Shown piece after piece: positions 1 to 12,103 of a DNA stretch of 64,000 nt. The translations under genes were made by a program, and so were the position numbers. Source of the stretch: Silurus meridionalis (Eukaryota; Chordata; Actinopteri; Siluriformes; Siluridae); assembly GCF_014805685.1 (NCBI RefSeq), contig NC_060893.1, positions 14,857,773 to 14,921,772 of the forward strand, read 5' to 3'. The notes under the pieces are model-generated. The model did not search any database, was not told the DNA's origin, and worked only from the letters and a program-made list of their open reading frames with translations. Numbering within the stretch: position 1 is the first letter of the stretch; each line of letters begins with the position of its first letter.

Positions 1-131
1 GTCTGGAGGAAAAATAGGGCTCTTTGTATAGAGCGGTAAGCTTTGACTTTATTCACTTGGTTAGGAGTCAGCCGATGCGTCCTCTCCTTGAACAAACCGC
101 ACATTCATCTACACACTCTGGACCTCTGACT

Positions 132-155
132 CTGTGTGTGTGTTTGTGTGTTTGT

Positions 156-206
<51 letters not shown>
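132..206. repeat. (GT)n microsatellite
   Basis: An interrupted and then pure GT run. A second array lies 85 bp further on. Confidence 0.97.
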
Positions 207-207
<1 letters not shown>

Positions 208-286
208 TCAGATGGACATTGTATTCACTTGCCCACATTCATCAGAGACACCCAATCCTCTTGTGTATCTAACTGATGTCTGCACA

Positions 287-290
<4 letters not shown>

Positions 291-339
<49 letters not shown>
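291..339. repeat. (TG)n microsatellite
   Basis: A pure TG run of about 24 units. Confidence 0.97.
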
Positions 340-340
<1 letters not shown>

Positions 341-675
341 TACGTGTGCAACAGGGCTGTCAAAATAAATTTTTATTGCGTCAATCCTAACACAAATCTG
401 AGATCCTGAACTGTAGGTTTTACATTATTTAATTCTTATTTGTAATCAAAAAACGCTCACAAGAAACACATCTTTTATCACTGACTTCATTTCTGTTAAT
501 TTATATAAATGTTAATTGATCAAGATACAATGAAAAGATAATCCTAATATTTGTTCTTATCCAAAGGGACTGGTTTCCTTTTGAGTCTGGTTCCTCTTAA
601 TGCTTCTTTCTCTCTTTGTCTCTCGTTTTTTTTTTTCCTATGCCAATGTCTCCTCTGGGATCTAAATCTACATAC

Positions 676-748
676 GGATCTCTGTAAGGCTGCTTTGTAA
701 CATTGTCTACTGTTAAAAGCACTATACAAATGAAATTGTATTGAATTA
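676..748 (+). repeat. 3' tail of a LINE/SINE-type repeat
   Basis: The text ctctgtaaggctgctttgta, then ttaaaagcactatacaaat and attgtattgaatt, matches the tail at 29461-29544 with changes. Such tails ending in ATTGA-type repeats are typical of fish non-LTR elements. Confidence 0.7.
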
Positions 749-856
749 CACAGCTAAGGGGTCCCAGGGTTGATCCAGAGCTTGGGTTACTTTCAGTAGG
801 TGGATTGGCTGCAGTAAATTGCTCCTAGGTGAGTGAGTGAGTGAGTGAGTGTGTGT

Positions 857-908
<52 letters not shown>

Positions 909-1028
909 ATATGGTGCCCTGTATTTGCCTGGTGTCACACCCAGGGTGTATCAAGACGTCCCATGGCCAATGTTCCTTGGACAGACTCCACCGTGACCCT
1001 GACAAGATATGATGAATAAATGAATGAA
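749..1028 (+). repeat. tRNA-type SINE copy with internal GT expansion
   Basis: Shared strings with 13764-14058 and with the common fish family are gtcccagggttgatcc (B-box-like), tcttgggttac-type text, gtaggtggattggctgcagt, aattgctcctaggtg, tggtgccctg and cagggtgtat, with an (ATGA)-type tail at 1012-1028. The GAGT/GT array at 830-906 lies inside the copy, where the family has only a short GT run. The copy directly follows a LINE-like tail that ends at 748. Confidence 0.78.
830..906. repeat. (GAGT)n then (GT)n microsatellite
   Basis: A compound array inside the SINE at 749-1028: five GAGT units, then GT with one GAGT interruption. Confidence 0.96.
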
Positions 1029-1289
1029 CTGAAGATAAATGGAGGATGAAATATTACGTAGGTCTTGGGCAGTGTAATAAATATTAAATGTAGCTAAAGG
1101 TTCGATAGGAGACAGCTGCCTCGATGCATTACTGCATGTGCTGCCTGCATTTAGTGGCTAAAAAAAGTCAGGGCTTAAGTAGTAAAATGAATTGTCTACA
1201 AAAATCAGCAACATCACAAGATATCAAATTTTACTATGCAAATATTGGTTATGTAACATAATTTAATGTTTTCCAGATAGATAGATAGA

Positions 1290-1600
1290 AGGAATTGGGA
1301 CACCTGACTTTTTCAGCAATATGTGGTTCTTCTCCAAACTGTTACCACAAAGTTGGAGGCACACAATTGTATCGGATTTCTTTGGCTGTGGTAGCATCAA
1401 ATTTTCACTTTGTTCCGCTGTTGATATGGTTATTTAGTGGCCTGCTATAGAACCCTGACCTCAACCCTATTGAACACTTTTGGGAAGAAATGAAATGCTG
1501 ACTGTACCCCAGCCCTCCCCACCCTACAGTACCTGACTGTACTTAAACCTTTGTAGCTAAATGTGCACAAATCTCGATAATATCTGAAAATTGGCAGATC
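1290..1600 (+). mobile_element. Tc1-like relic, family A fragment
   Basis: The segment shares strings with 50940-51463 and 41190-41650, such as ccaaactgttaccac, gaggcacacaattgtat, gtggcctgctatagaaccct and caaccctattgaacactttt. The last of these is the remnant of the transposase DLNP(T/I)EH motif. The outer inverted repeat is lost at the left and only tgggacacctgac remains. It has no coding capacity. Limits are approximate. Confidence 0.8.
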
Positions 1601-2237
1601 GACAGGATGAATTATATGGAATTATCATTGTATAACTAACACATGAACTGATTCAATTTTGGAACTGAGCCAACAGTTTTAAGGTCACTGCAAGGTCAAA
1701 TGTATTTTATTAAATAGCTTTCTTTCTTATTTGAAGAATGCTTTAGTATATGTGTATATAAAGAACAAATCTTCCCTGAGTTTTGCATGTTAATTCATGA
1801 AGTCAAGGTTAGGGTTAGGTTTAGTTGCATTACTAATTCAATCAATGGAGGGTCTTTACAAGGCCAGCAAGACCAGCATGTGTGTTTGTGTGTGTGTGAG
1901 AGGCTGATTGCTGGTGCTGGCATTTATTGGCTGTGATGGAACTGTTTTTCTTTCGCCCGCCGGTTGCCTGGGCAACTGGTTGCCATCACTGTCCATGAGC
2001 CTGGAGAGAGGTGTGAGGTCATCATGTCTCTGTCATAGAAAAGAGCAAGGGAAGGAGAACGAGTGAGAAAAAGCGAGGGGGCGGGGTTATAATGCAAGGT
2101 GATGATATGATATGAGATGGAGCAGAGGTGATGTTTCAGTGTGGCAGTAAAGCATTTTTTCTATCTCCCTTCACATTGTTTGCAGTCAAATTAATAACAA
2201 ACAAATTTTGAAAATTTCCTATTGGGATGAATAAAGA

Positions 2238-2364
<127 letters not shown>

Positions 2365-4686
2365 ACGTTTATCTATCACGTTCATTTACGCAGTCCACCT
2401 GCAGCTCTGCCTTTTTCCATTTGTCAAAGCATAAAACTCGCTTGCATATTCGAGTATCAGAGCGAAAGTATCCACGGGCAGCTAATCGCTCCTCTATTGA
2501 ACTCTCCAGGTTGATCTGATTACGGGATTCCATTAAATTAATCTGCTAATGCAAAGGGTCAAAGCTTAAGATACACAAATTTACATTTAGCTATTGCTCT
2601 GTTCGTCTTAGTGTGTTGATAAAGGAAATATAAAGTGATGGTGCTTATATACAGAGAGCTTCGCAACTGAACAGGGCAATGCAATTACTGTCAAAACTGT
2701 TTACAGGATTGCTTGGTTAATATCGAGACTAATTAGCATATTGTATGACATTATTATCATGTGTGGACACTGTTTATGAAGAGAGAAGAAAAGCGAATGT
2801 GGGATAAATATGTGCTGAGGGTTAGGCTGTGCTAATGATGCTGCAAGACATGTGCGTGCGTGTTTGTGTGTGTGTGCGCGTATGTGTAGTGTGTGTGGTG
2901 TGAATCTAGGGAGATTAGACTCCTGGCCCACTGCCTCTGACCCAGATTACAGGACATTAAAGAGCTGTAGGAAGCTCACCGCTGCTCTGTGTTATCCATG
3001 GCTGGGCAAAACTGCAGAGCTGCACAGACAGGAGTTTAGGACAGTGTTTAAAGGCCAATTGTACAAAATCCATTTTTTGTCTGTGTACAGTGCTGCAATG
3101 CAGTGAGTTTGATTCTGACATAAACAGCAAGACTGAACACAGGGTAAATAATGTTGTGTTGTTTAATGTAGTGCATAATGTAGTACACATGGTTCTACGA
3201 CATTACAGTATGTCATACCCTATATAGTGAGAACATACTGTATTATCTGTACAGTGGACTCCATTTGGATCTTGGCCTGCAAAAAATGATGAGTTAAAGA
3301 AAGTAGATATACTGTAGGGTCACATGGAAATACATTTTTGTATATGTTTGTGTAAAAATGACTGTACTGACTACTTTGAAATCTTATTTTTTTTATGTTG
3401 TTTGTTTAGAAACTTTCATAGATTGGTTTATGTAATTTTTTATGCAACATCTTTCAATCTGTCTGTGTCAGAATAAAATTGTATGTTCATTAATACCACA
3501 ATGCAATGAATACTAAAGTCTCTAGGTAACTCACATTGTTAGGTAAAAATGAATGAATGACAAAAATGGACACATTAATGAATAATATATCAATCATTTT
3601 TGGAGTTTTGTGTTTGAATGCTCTTCTTCACCTGTAACATTTTTTTAAATGGAAATGTGCATTTTAAAGGTTTTAACTGGAAATGTTTTATATTGCAACC
3701 AATAAACTCAAGGGTAATGTCCTAGAAAAGAACTGTCCTGTATGAAATGCATCCTGTATGCTTTTGCTAGATGAAATGAAATCGGCTGAATTATTGAAAG
3801 GTCACCTTTTCACATGATCGCACATTTCTGCACTGACAACCTGTAGCTCTGTGCATTAAATGTCAGCCAGTATTGGTGCTTAGCAAATGCTATCTGTGCT
3901 TTTGGCTTAGCATATATACTGGAGGCAATATAGAACACTGCAACGGTTGTAGTTTTGAATATTAATGTTTGTGTTTTTTAGTCAGTGGAGGCTAGAAATA
4001 TTTTATTTGATCTGTGGTAGAGAGAATCAGAAATCCCTTGTCAAAACTCTTATCTCCTTGATAACATGGTTGATCACACACTCGCTCTGGCTCTCTCTCT
4101 GTCTCTCTCTTTCGTTCCATCATTCTCGTCAGGGGTGAAAATGTTGATTGGCTCTTATTACCCTCCTGACTGCGTCTTAATTATTTAATCAAGCCTGTAA
4201 CGGCCGATCTTAGGTAGAGGATTGTTGTGGTCATTCACCACACCCACACTGTCTGCTCACTCCACTTCCAGTTGCTACCTTTCCCACCTTGCCTATCCCT
4301 ATGCCTATTTCCCACCTTCTGCCCATCAGCAGTCTTGACAGAGGTGTGCCGTGAAAAGCAACGGCATTAAAAACGTTCCATCAGCGCTTCACGCATTCAG
4401 ACAGTACATCCTCATGTGGCACTTGACTGCACGATCTGCTAAAGATTATGTGACAACACTTGCAGCTTCAGGCTTTTTATTATTTATCCGCTTTGCCCAC
4501 TAACTGCCAACATCTGACAATAGTTATCAAACCGGCACAGATGCTGGCACTATGATTCACTGAAGTATGTTCCGGAGAAGACGATAAGGCTTTTTTTATT
4601 CTTGTTGCCTTACCTCTCAGTTCGAGGTTTGTTCACGCTAAGCACTTTCTTTGCGGTTCGATGACACACATTTCCATGCATCTTCT

Positions 4687-4713
4687 GGTGTGGGTGTGTG
4701 TGTGTGTGTGTGT
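4687..4713. repeat. Short (GT)n microsatellite
   Basis: A GT run with one GGG interruption. Confidence 0.93.
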
Positions 4714-5185
4714 TTGCATGTGTACATGTGTGTGATTGTGAGTTCTAGTTATAGGCGCAGCTATTAATTTCCAGCCTTTGCGTGAGCTGTGAAAAAAAGG
4801 TGCGTACTCAAACTTTTAAAGCGCCTTGTGTTAAAAAGAAAGCGCTTTCACATGCACTCAGTGGCTCATGCATATTTGAGCGGAGTTGAGTTGTGTAAAT
4901 GGTAGAAGGCCACGAGGAAGGCATCCTCCTGTGCTGTTCTTATTTAATCCACACTGCTGTTGCAGCAGATGCTCTAACGCACTTACCGTGACATCCAACA
5001 CGTCATTATTCATTATATATCATTAGACACGACCCAGCATTCAAAAGAAGGAGCGAGCAAAGCAATATGGCAGCATTTATAGTTGCTGCGTTTTCTTCTT
5101 GAGGCATCTGCTCTCAAAGGTGTCCGTCTCCCTTGGGCAGAATTTGAACCATGCGTAAGCTCAGGAGAGATTTCTTCATCGTCGT

Positions 5186-5245
5186 TGTATGCTATATCTT
5201 TTAGCATGCTGCACATGTATGCTATATCTTTTAGCATGCTGCATT
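5186..5245. repeat. 30-bp tandem duplication
   Basis: Two head-to-tail copies with a 30-bp period share tgtatgctatatcttttagc followed by atgctgca. They are nearly identical, so the duplication is recent. No function is apparent. Confidence 0.9.
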
Positions 5246-6739
5246 CTGAGCTATTTGGGAATTTTTTTGGTTCTGAAAATTACTATATTATTGCTATTCA
5301 CTGAATAAGCTGGCTGATTTTCTAACTAGCAATTTAAGTTATAATATCCAGCTGAGGGTCTGGATGAAGATTGGCTGGGCTTCATAATTTGTCTCAGGGT
5401 GGATGAAAGCATGAGCGACTGGAGGAACGTCTAAAATCAGAAGAATAAAGAAGGAAAGAAATAAAAAAATATATATTAATATAATAATAATATTTACACA
5501 TTTTGCCAAAAAGTTGGATTTTGGTGTGCTAGCTTGTGAATCACAGTAAGCTAATAACAGCTTAGTTATGGAATCAGTTCAGTTGACTTTCCACTATGCA
5601 TGATTTAGATGGCAAAACTTTTTTTCTTTTTTTCTTTTTTAGATAAAAGGGCAATACAAATCTGTATTTTTTTTTGTGAGGTTGTGCCCCATAAGCTAAT
5701 CAGTTTTAACCACAGTCTGAATGACTGTGGGACCTCAAACACAAAATAATTATTAGCTTGCTAGGGGACAATAAGTCTACATATTTGTAAACGTATCTTA
5801 CTCCTAGTTGGAGTCTGCCTTTTTTTTTGTTTAAAACCCTGCACTGCTGAAGAGGAATTTGGAATTGCCTACACAAAGGGGGAAAAATCAATAAGTGGCT
5901 TTGCATGCTGTCATCAAATCTGACCAAAATTAGGGACGTAGTCCCTGTGGGACGGTCTATTCTCTGGGTGTGTGGTTTATAGCTTGCTGGTTTCTGGAAA
6001 GCAGTGATCATTTATAAAGTACTGGATAAAGGAAATTAAGTCACTGTGTCTCATTGTGCTGCATCACGTTACATTTGTTTTCTTGGTATTGTATTTTAAA
6101 GTAGCATGCAAAATTGGTCAGTCACGAATCAATCTCAGACCGGATCTTTAAATCACACAGGAGACTTTTTTCGAGAAAAGCTCTTATTACGTCTACTCTT
6201 ATATGATATGTACTTTTATCATGATATTGATTGAGATGAAAGGTATATTGGAGGTGTGCATGTGCATTTGTATCATACAGCAGCACAAAGATTCTCTTCC
6301 TGCTGTGATGATAGTAGATGCTCATAAACTCACTCAGCCTTCATTTACTGCACATATCCAGAAAACCATAACATCTCATTACGTGTTAATGGCTGGTGTT
6401 TCTCTAGGCAGACGCATATATTGATTTGTTTTTTTTCTCTCCATTGTGTTTAGCTGCTTTTAGTTGCCTGTTGCGTCTGTTTGTGCGTCAGGGGATTGGG
6501 GAGTGAAAATGGAAGAGCCATTAAGCTATTCCCTGTAGTAGTGTTTGTTAAAAAGAAAATGATGGAGTCTCATGATATCTGCAGTGCTGGACTGTGTGTA
6601 CTTATTTATTTTTTAGTTATTAATTATTCAATATATTTTTGATGATAACTGTGACTTTAAACTAGAAATATATATGAAATCGGAGGAGCGTCATGTTTAA
6701 TACTGGCATGTTTTCATATCACAAAATAGGCTCAATAGC

Positions 6740-7337
6740 TTGAACATATGTTCAGAGATAATGCACGAATCCACAATCAGACATATTCAGTTGGAATTAA
6801 GGGGCAATGTCTGTGCCAAAAGATAATTCCCCACACCATCACCCACCTGAACTGTTGACCCAAGGCAGATTAGATCTAAAGATTCATACTTTTGACTCCA
6901 AATTTAGACCCTGCAAGGCTTAACAAGTTTGTATCCAGTGTAGCCTCAGATTCTTGTTTTTAGCTGACAGAAGTGGAACCTGATTTGATATTTTGCAGTG
7001 GTAACTTATCTGAATAAAGGTTCTGAAATGCTGCACATTTTTATGCACTGTTTTTATAAAGAGTTGCTGTTTAAATTACTAGGCCCTTTTTTTAAATCAA
7101 AGTTCAAACCAGTCTGGATGTTCAAGATAAACAGTTCTGAAATACTTAAACCAGCCTGCATCACACCAACAATCATGCTAAGGTCAAAAATCACTCCTGT
7201 AACATTTTCCCCTTGCTGATGTTTAAAGCGTTTGTCCTACTTATGCAAGATTTTATGCATTGTGCTGCTGCCATATGTTTATTGAATAATTGCACGAATG
7301 AGTAGATGTTTCTAATAAAGTGGCTAGTGAGTGTATG
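6740..7337 (-). mobile_element. Tc1-like relic, family C
   Basis: On the minus strand 6800-6910 gives remains of a Tc1-type transposase: a degenerate RVxIW block, then STVQVGDGV...GNYLLAQTLP, corresponding to TVQxGGGGVMVWG. The right end (aataaagtggctagtgagtgt, about 7315-7335) matches a terminal sequence widespread in fish genomes, next to atgcattgtgctgctgccat. The middle carries gttctgaaatacttaaacca. The copy is full of changes and cannot encode protein. The left end is unclear. Confidence 0.75.
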
Positions 7338-8534
7338 TAAATTTTTTTGCAATAGCATAGCATAAAATGACTATTGTACTGTGAGGAAGGGATGGGTTAA
7401 GTTATTATTAGCATATTTGCATAGTCACTGATCAGTGCATTATTCATGAGGTTTAAAAAAAAAAAAAAAGGTTAGAGATGTTTCTTGCACTTTGTTTGCA
7501 TTATATAAAAAAAAAATATTATTTTAGAGTTATAATAATTGCCCCTTTAGAGGTACTTTCAAATGTAAATAACCACACATTTTACCTTTTAAAAAAAAAT
7601 AGTATATAAATTCTCTTGTGTGCTATTTTCTGGTTTGATTTCTGATCCTAAAATTAGTACATCGTCCTTCCGCTGAGGTTAATGCTTTTCTCTGTAGGTT
7701 GCTCTGTCCTTTTCTATGTGCCAACTTCCCTGTGAGCTTTTGGTCTGATGTCTAATGGAAGACTATGCAGGCAAATCCTATAATCCATCTGGAGTGGGTC
7801 AGTGGCCCAGAGCCTGTAACACTCAGGTGATGGAACACAGAGTTCCTGTAACGTCTGCTTTATTTACAGATATGTCTGAGGTTAAGACCGGATGGACAAA
7901 ATCAGGATGCCATATTTTTATATTACATTATGTAAAACGAGACTTCAGCAGGAAGTCGAAGATCAGCATACAAGTCCATACAGTATGTCTGTTCTTGGAT
8001 GTTATATCAGATCTGACCAGGCTTCACTGTAGCTTAATAACTCATACCACACACCAATACAATCATATAGTCTATATCTTATCTATATTTTAATTTATTT
8101 GTCTGATAGATATGTCCAATATTATTAAAAATGTATTGTCTATCACACACATTTAAGCAAATATTACAATTCAAAAAGCTTTGGTATTATATTTATTTTT
8201 CATGCCTTTGAATCTGTTATTGAACATTATTACTTTTTGCATTCTGTTTTATCCCCCATGTTTAAAAAAGATCAGCAGGAGCAGAGTTGTAAATGGTTAT
8301 AAATGGTTTACTTGATATATTTATATTGACATTTAATGCTTACTAATGTTTAACTGCTCTTTAGATTTATAGCACTGTCTCTTCTTTGTGTAACTCAAAC
8401 ATGAGAAAATGAAATTAATGACTTCAGTGTATTTCCTGACATTTAAACTAAAGACATTAAATATAATAAAGCATTTCTGCCATGTCATCTGCCCACTCTT
8501 TTATGTCTGTTTACTGTCACTGTAATGTACAGGG

Positions 8535-8538
<4 letters not shown>

Positions 8539-8606
<68 letters not shown>

Positions 8607-8620
8607 GTGTGTGTGTGTGT
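8539..8620. repeat. (AT)n then (GT)n microsatellite
   Basis: A 64-bp AT run to 8602 followed by a short GT run. It ends about 85 bp before the acceptor at 8703-8704. Confidence 0.97.
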
Positions 8621-8704
8621 ATATTACATTATAATATGCGTAACATGCTATTAAAATTGTAACTGCTTTTATAAATAAGTTTGTTCTTATTGTTTGATGT
8701 ATAG

Positions 8705-8817
8705 ATGGAGAGAGGCAAGCCGAAGGGACTGACGCCAGCCACAAGAGAAACTCACGCTCCTCAGACAGCCATCACAAGAGTGAGGATGCCAGCGACAGCC
8801 ATGAAGAAGACACATCG
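8705..8817 (+). CDS. b4galnt4: b4galnt4 internal exon: luminal stem region
   Basis: This is a 113-bp exon bordered by an AG acceptor at 8703-8704 and a GTAAGA donor at 8818. The first two bases complete a codon split by a phase-1 intron, and the exon ends in phase 0. The 37 full codons read GERQAEGTDASHKRN and continue as a Ser/His/Asp/Glu-rich tract ending HEEDTS. This composition resembles the poorly conserved luminal stem between the membrane anchor and the PA14 domain of human B4GALNT4, which is also acidic and Ser-rich. No domain or catalytic residue is encoded here. The call rests on phase agreement with the well-conserved downstream exons and on the open frame, because stem similarity alone would be weak. 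A further small exon in the 34 kb intron that follows cannot be excluded. Confidence 0.72.
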
Positions 8818-9333
8818 GTAAGAAATAAAATGGAGGGAAAGTGTATGGAGTAATATGCCTTGACAAATTGAGTTGATGGCACCTGAGTGGTTTAAATTAA
8901 TTATGTAACTTGTTTATCTTGACTGGTATTTTAAATAATTAGAAAAGGTTTGTGCTTATTACACATTTCAGTCAATATCTGCTGCCTCGCTCTCCTCTGA
9001 GATAAAGCACAAATATAAGCAGCATCATTTACAGGTGCATGAAAGCATAAAAAAGTAAGCACCATACAGTAAACCTGTTACATTTGCATTTGCACAGCAA
9101 AAATAAGTTCAATTTATGTGAAGCAATTAAAAACAGGAGTGATCATATTCACTTTAGTCCTCAGAATGATTGATGATTGATTGTGACCTTTTTTTAATAA
9201 TTTTTTCATGATTATATGTAGTTTGCTAATATGATAAAACTAGAAAGAAACCAAAAAGCCATTATGATGGCATTACTTTAATGGTAATACATCTAGATAA
9301 ACTGGGAAGATGAGGTGTTTAATCAGTATGAAT

Positions 9334-9337
<4 letters not shown>

Positions 9338-9415
<78 letters not shown>
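9338..9415. repeat. (AT)n microsatellite
   Basis: A pure AT run of about 39 units. Confidence 0.97.
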
Positions 9416-9417
<2 letters not shown>

Positions 9418-9847
9418 TATATAAGAGATCCATACTTGCTTTTTATTGGCGATGGCGATGGACATTGGTGACTAAAAAAATCCAGATCAGAAGGTTACAG
9501 TTTCAAGCTCCAGTAATGTGCAAATGTGGGGCGCTTGATTTGATCCTTTGATACTGTATCACGGCTGAAAGTACACTCTGACCACAAACATCCGAACAAG
9601 CAGGGATATGCAATGAAAACAATGTCACTGTGGCCTAATGTGTATATAACAAATAAATGTTTCTTAATCTATATTACAGAACTTGGGTCATTTACAGGCC
9701 TGACTGAAGATTAAATTCAGTTAGCTGTTATCTCTGATGTAACAAGATTCAAATTATATTTCATGATTTCCAAAAAAACAAGCATGACTACCTGACGTAA
9801 CATCCCAACAACTAACAAAATCAGCACAATTCAGCAGTGTAAACTGT

Positions 9848-10690
9848 ATTGGGGTGCAACTAACAATTATTTTGATAACCGATTAATTAGACGATTGATT
9901 TTTCTTTTAATTAATCAATTAATCAGATTAATATATTTTTTGCTTAATTCAGGGTATTTCTTTATATAAAAGTGAGCTTATAAAATGCAAAAGCCACATA
10001 TTGAGTTTAACTATCTTTAATTTAAACATTTTAAAGTTTATAGTGGCTGCTTATTGTTAAGTGCATGGGGGATTTCTCCTTTAACTAATTCAGTCATACT
10101 GGGTTGTTTCTTTCTTGAAAAAAAACAACAGCATTTGAGTATGCAAGGTAAAGCAGTTTGTGTAAATGAACATTTGTATTGTGTTTTGCAGATGGCAAAT
10201 TGACAACCATGTTTAAAAAATCTATATAAAAAACAGTTTTGTACATTTTTGTTTAAGAAACATACAAATATGTTGTTCATTTGTGAAGATATAAGCGTCT
10301 AGAATATCGAACGTTTTTTTTATAATAATTAAATTATAATTAAATAAACAAACATTGAAAACTGTTAGTACTAGACAAATGCTATCAAAAAAATGTGGTA
10401 TCTACATGCCATAGAAGCTTTGCTTTGCATAACTACCAGGTACAGTTTTCTTTGTTGCGTTTAATATGAAATGTTCCCATTTGCTTGTGTTTAATATAAA
10501 ATGCTCTCAATGTGTGAATGACTTGGGGGACACACTTTTTCCTGCTGCCGGTTGACCCTGCGCTGGCCAGCATTTTTGCAAAAGGCTGCAATATCTTCCC
10601 ATCACACTAAGCTGTAACTTGAACAGTCAGCGAATCGATAACAGCATTCGTGACAACGAATTTCATTATTGACTATTATCATATTGTAAA
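9848..10690. mobile_element. Probable hAT-like non-autonomous relic
   Basis: The left part reads gtgcaactaacaattatttt, then gataaccgattaattagacg, an end known from dispersed hAT-type repeats in fish. The right part contains gcgaatcgataacagcattc and gacaacgaatttcattattg, which fits the opposite end. The interior is AT-rich with no transposase frame. I could not find a clean inverted repeat or target duplication, so the limits and class are uncertain. Confidence 0.5.
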
Positions 10691-11556
10691 TTATTATTCT
10701 ATGTATCAAATGTGAGATCAAGCTGACTTGAAAGTAAAAGCTAAAGTGTGGAGATTAACCCTGTGCATTATGATATTGGAATACAAATTTATAACAGCAT
10801 TAAGAAATGGTGTTAGTAAAATTGTAGATTAAAAGCCATTTTCTACATCAGATGTAAAGGGGCTGACTGCATCTCATTTGCCAACACTGATGGATGATGC
10901 TTAAAATTGTGGAGCATGTTTGATATGATATTCAGTCTCATGTGTGCATCTAACTGGATATCAGGTCACTGCCACAAGCAACATTTGAAGGCATGTACAT
11001 TCCTCTCCTGTCCTAGTGATTTTCCTCCTCTACTGTATGCATTGTAAAACGCCCAACAGTTCCATAACTCTATTTCCACAACAAACAGGACACTTTATTC
11101 TGCTTGCAGCCAGACACAAAGCACCTTCGAATCCTGCCAGAATCATTAATGAGAAATAAAATATAATAATAAAATCACAGAAACAGAGGCTGGTCATGGA
11201 AGGATTTATAAGGGTATAGCTGCTATAGTGTAAGTGACTTGTTTTGGTGATAAATAAATAAAAGTATGACATGTTCTATAATACATTGCTGTTGTATTTG
11301 GAATTGGGGTTATTGGAAAATAATCAACTTTAGGGTGGTAATAGTAACATTTTCTTTTGGGCCGCATCATGCCACGCCATCATTGATTCATTTCCTATAA
11401 TACAACAGGTGGGTTATGGTCCTCTCTACTGATTCACATTGACAGAGATGAGTACAGCTCCAGACATGGATAGACTGAACATGATATATATCTCTGAACA
11501 TTTCTCCGTGTGTAAGACAGGCTGAGATGTGCTAAGAATAAATTCTAGTTTTTTCT

Positions 11557-11559
<3 letters not shown>

Positions 11560-11617
<58 letters not shown>

Positions 11618-11630
11618 TTCTTTCTCTTTT
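11560..11630. repeat. (CT)n microsatellite
   Basis: Pure CT to about 11609, then mixed C/T. The pyrimidine bias extends on both sides (poly-T rich). Confidence 0.96.
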
Positions 11631-11827
11631 TTACCTTTTTCACATTCTCAGTCTCAAGCAGTTTGAATAGCTGAGAAAAAAAGAATGGCTTCATGAGACA
11701 ATCCATATGAGCTGTGTTTTAAGACTACAGGTTGTTATGACAACAGTTTATAAAGCAGCTGGAGTATTTCTGATGCATCACAAATTAAATGTGGAGATTA
11801 TTATGTAGAGACATTGATGTGAGCACA

Positions 11828-11831
<4 letters not shown>

Positions 11832-11887
<56 letters not shown>
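11832..11887. repeat. (AT)n microsatellite abutting the Tc1 element
   Basis: The array ends in the TA target dinucleotide of the transposon at 11888. Confidence 0.96.
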
Positions 11888-11890
<3 letters not shown>

Positions 11891-12091
11891 TGAGAAAAAT
11901 AAGTATTTGAACACCCTGTTATTTTGCAAGTTCTCCCACTTAGAAATCATTGAGGGGTCTGAAATTGTCATCGTAGGTTCATGTCCACTGTGAGAGACAT
12001 AATCTAAAAAAAAAAATCCAGAAATCACAATGTATGATTTTTAAACTATTTATTTGTATGATACAGCTGCAAATAAGTATTTGAACACCTG
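11888..12091 (+). repeat. Left inverted repeat of the Tc1-like element
   Basis: The repeat begins cagtgagaaaaataagtatt and ends with the inner motif aaataagtatttgaacacc at 12071-12089. It is the reverse complement of 13284-13488 with about ten differences by eye. The outer and inner motifs are the expected transposase binding sites. Confidence 0.92.
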
Positions 12092-12103
12092 AGAAAGTCA
12101 ATG

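Noticed and set aside
24..409. Open frames of Val/Cys repeats across the first GT arrays
   Set aside because: They are translations of dinucleotide repeats. The same is true of Tyr/Ile, Thr/His and Ser/Leu frames over AT, CA and CT arrays elsewhere in the window.
1806..1822. TTAGGG-like words as interstitial telomere repeat
   Set aside because: There are only about two imperfect units. Those at 13803-13816 fall inside a SINE.
8705..8817. ATG at 8705 as a start codon (frame MERGKPKGLTPATRETH)
   Set aside because: That frame is open through the exon but hits a stop soon after joining the exon at 43063. The other frame continues into PA14, and the bases before it form a splice acceptor.
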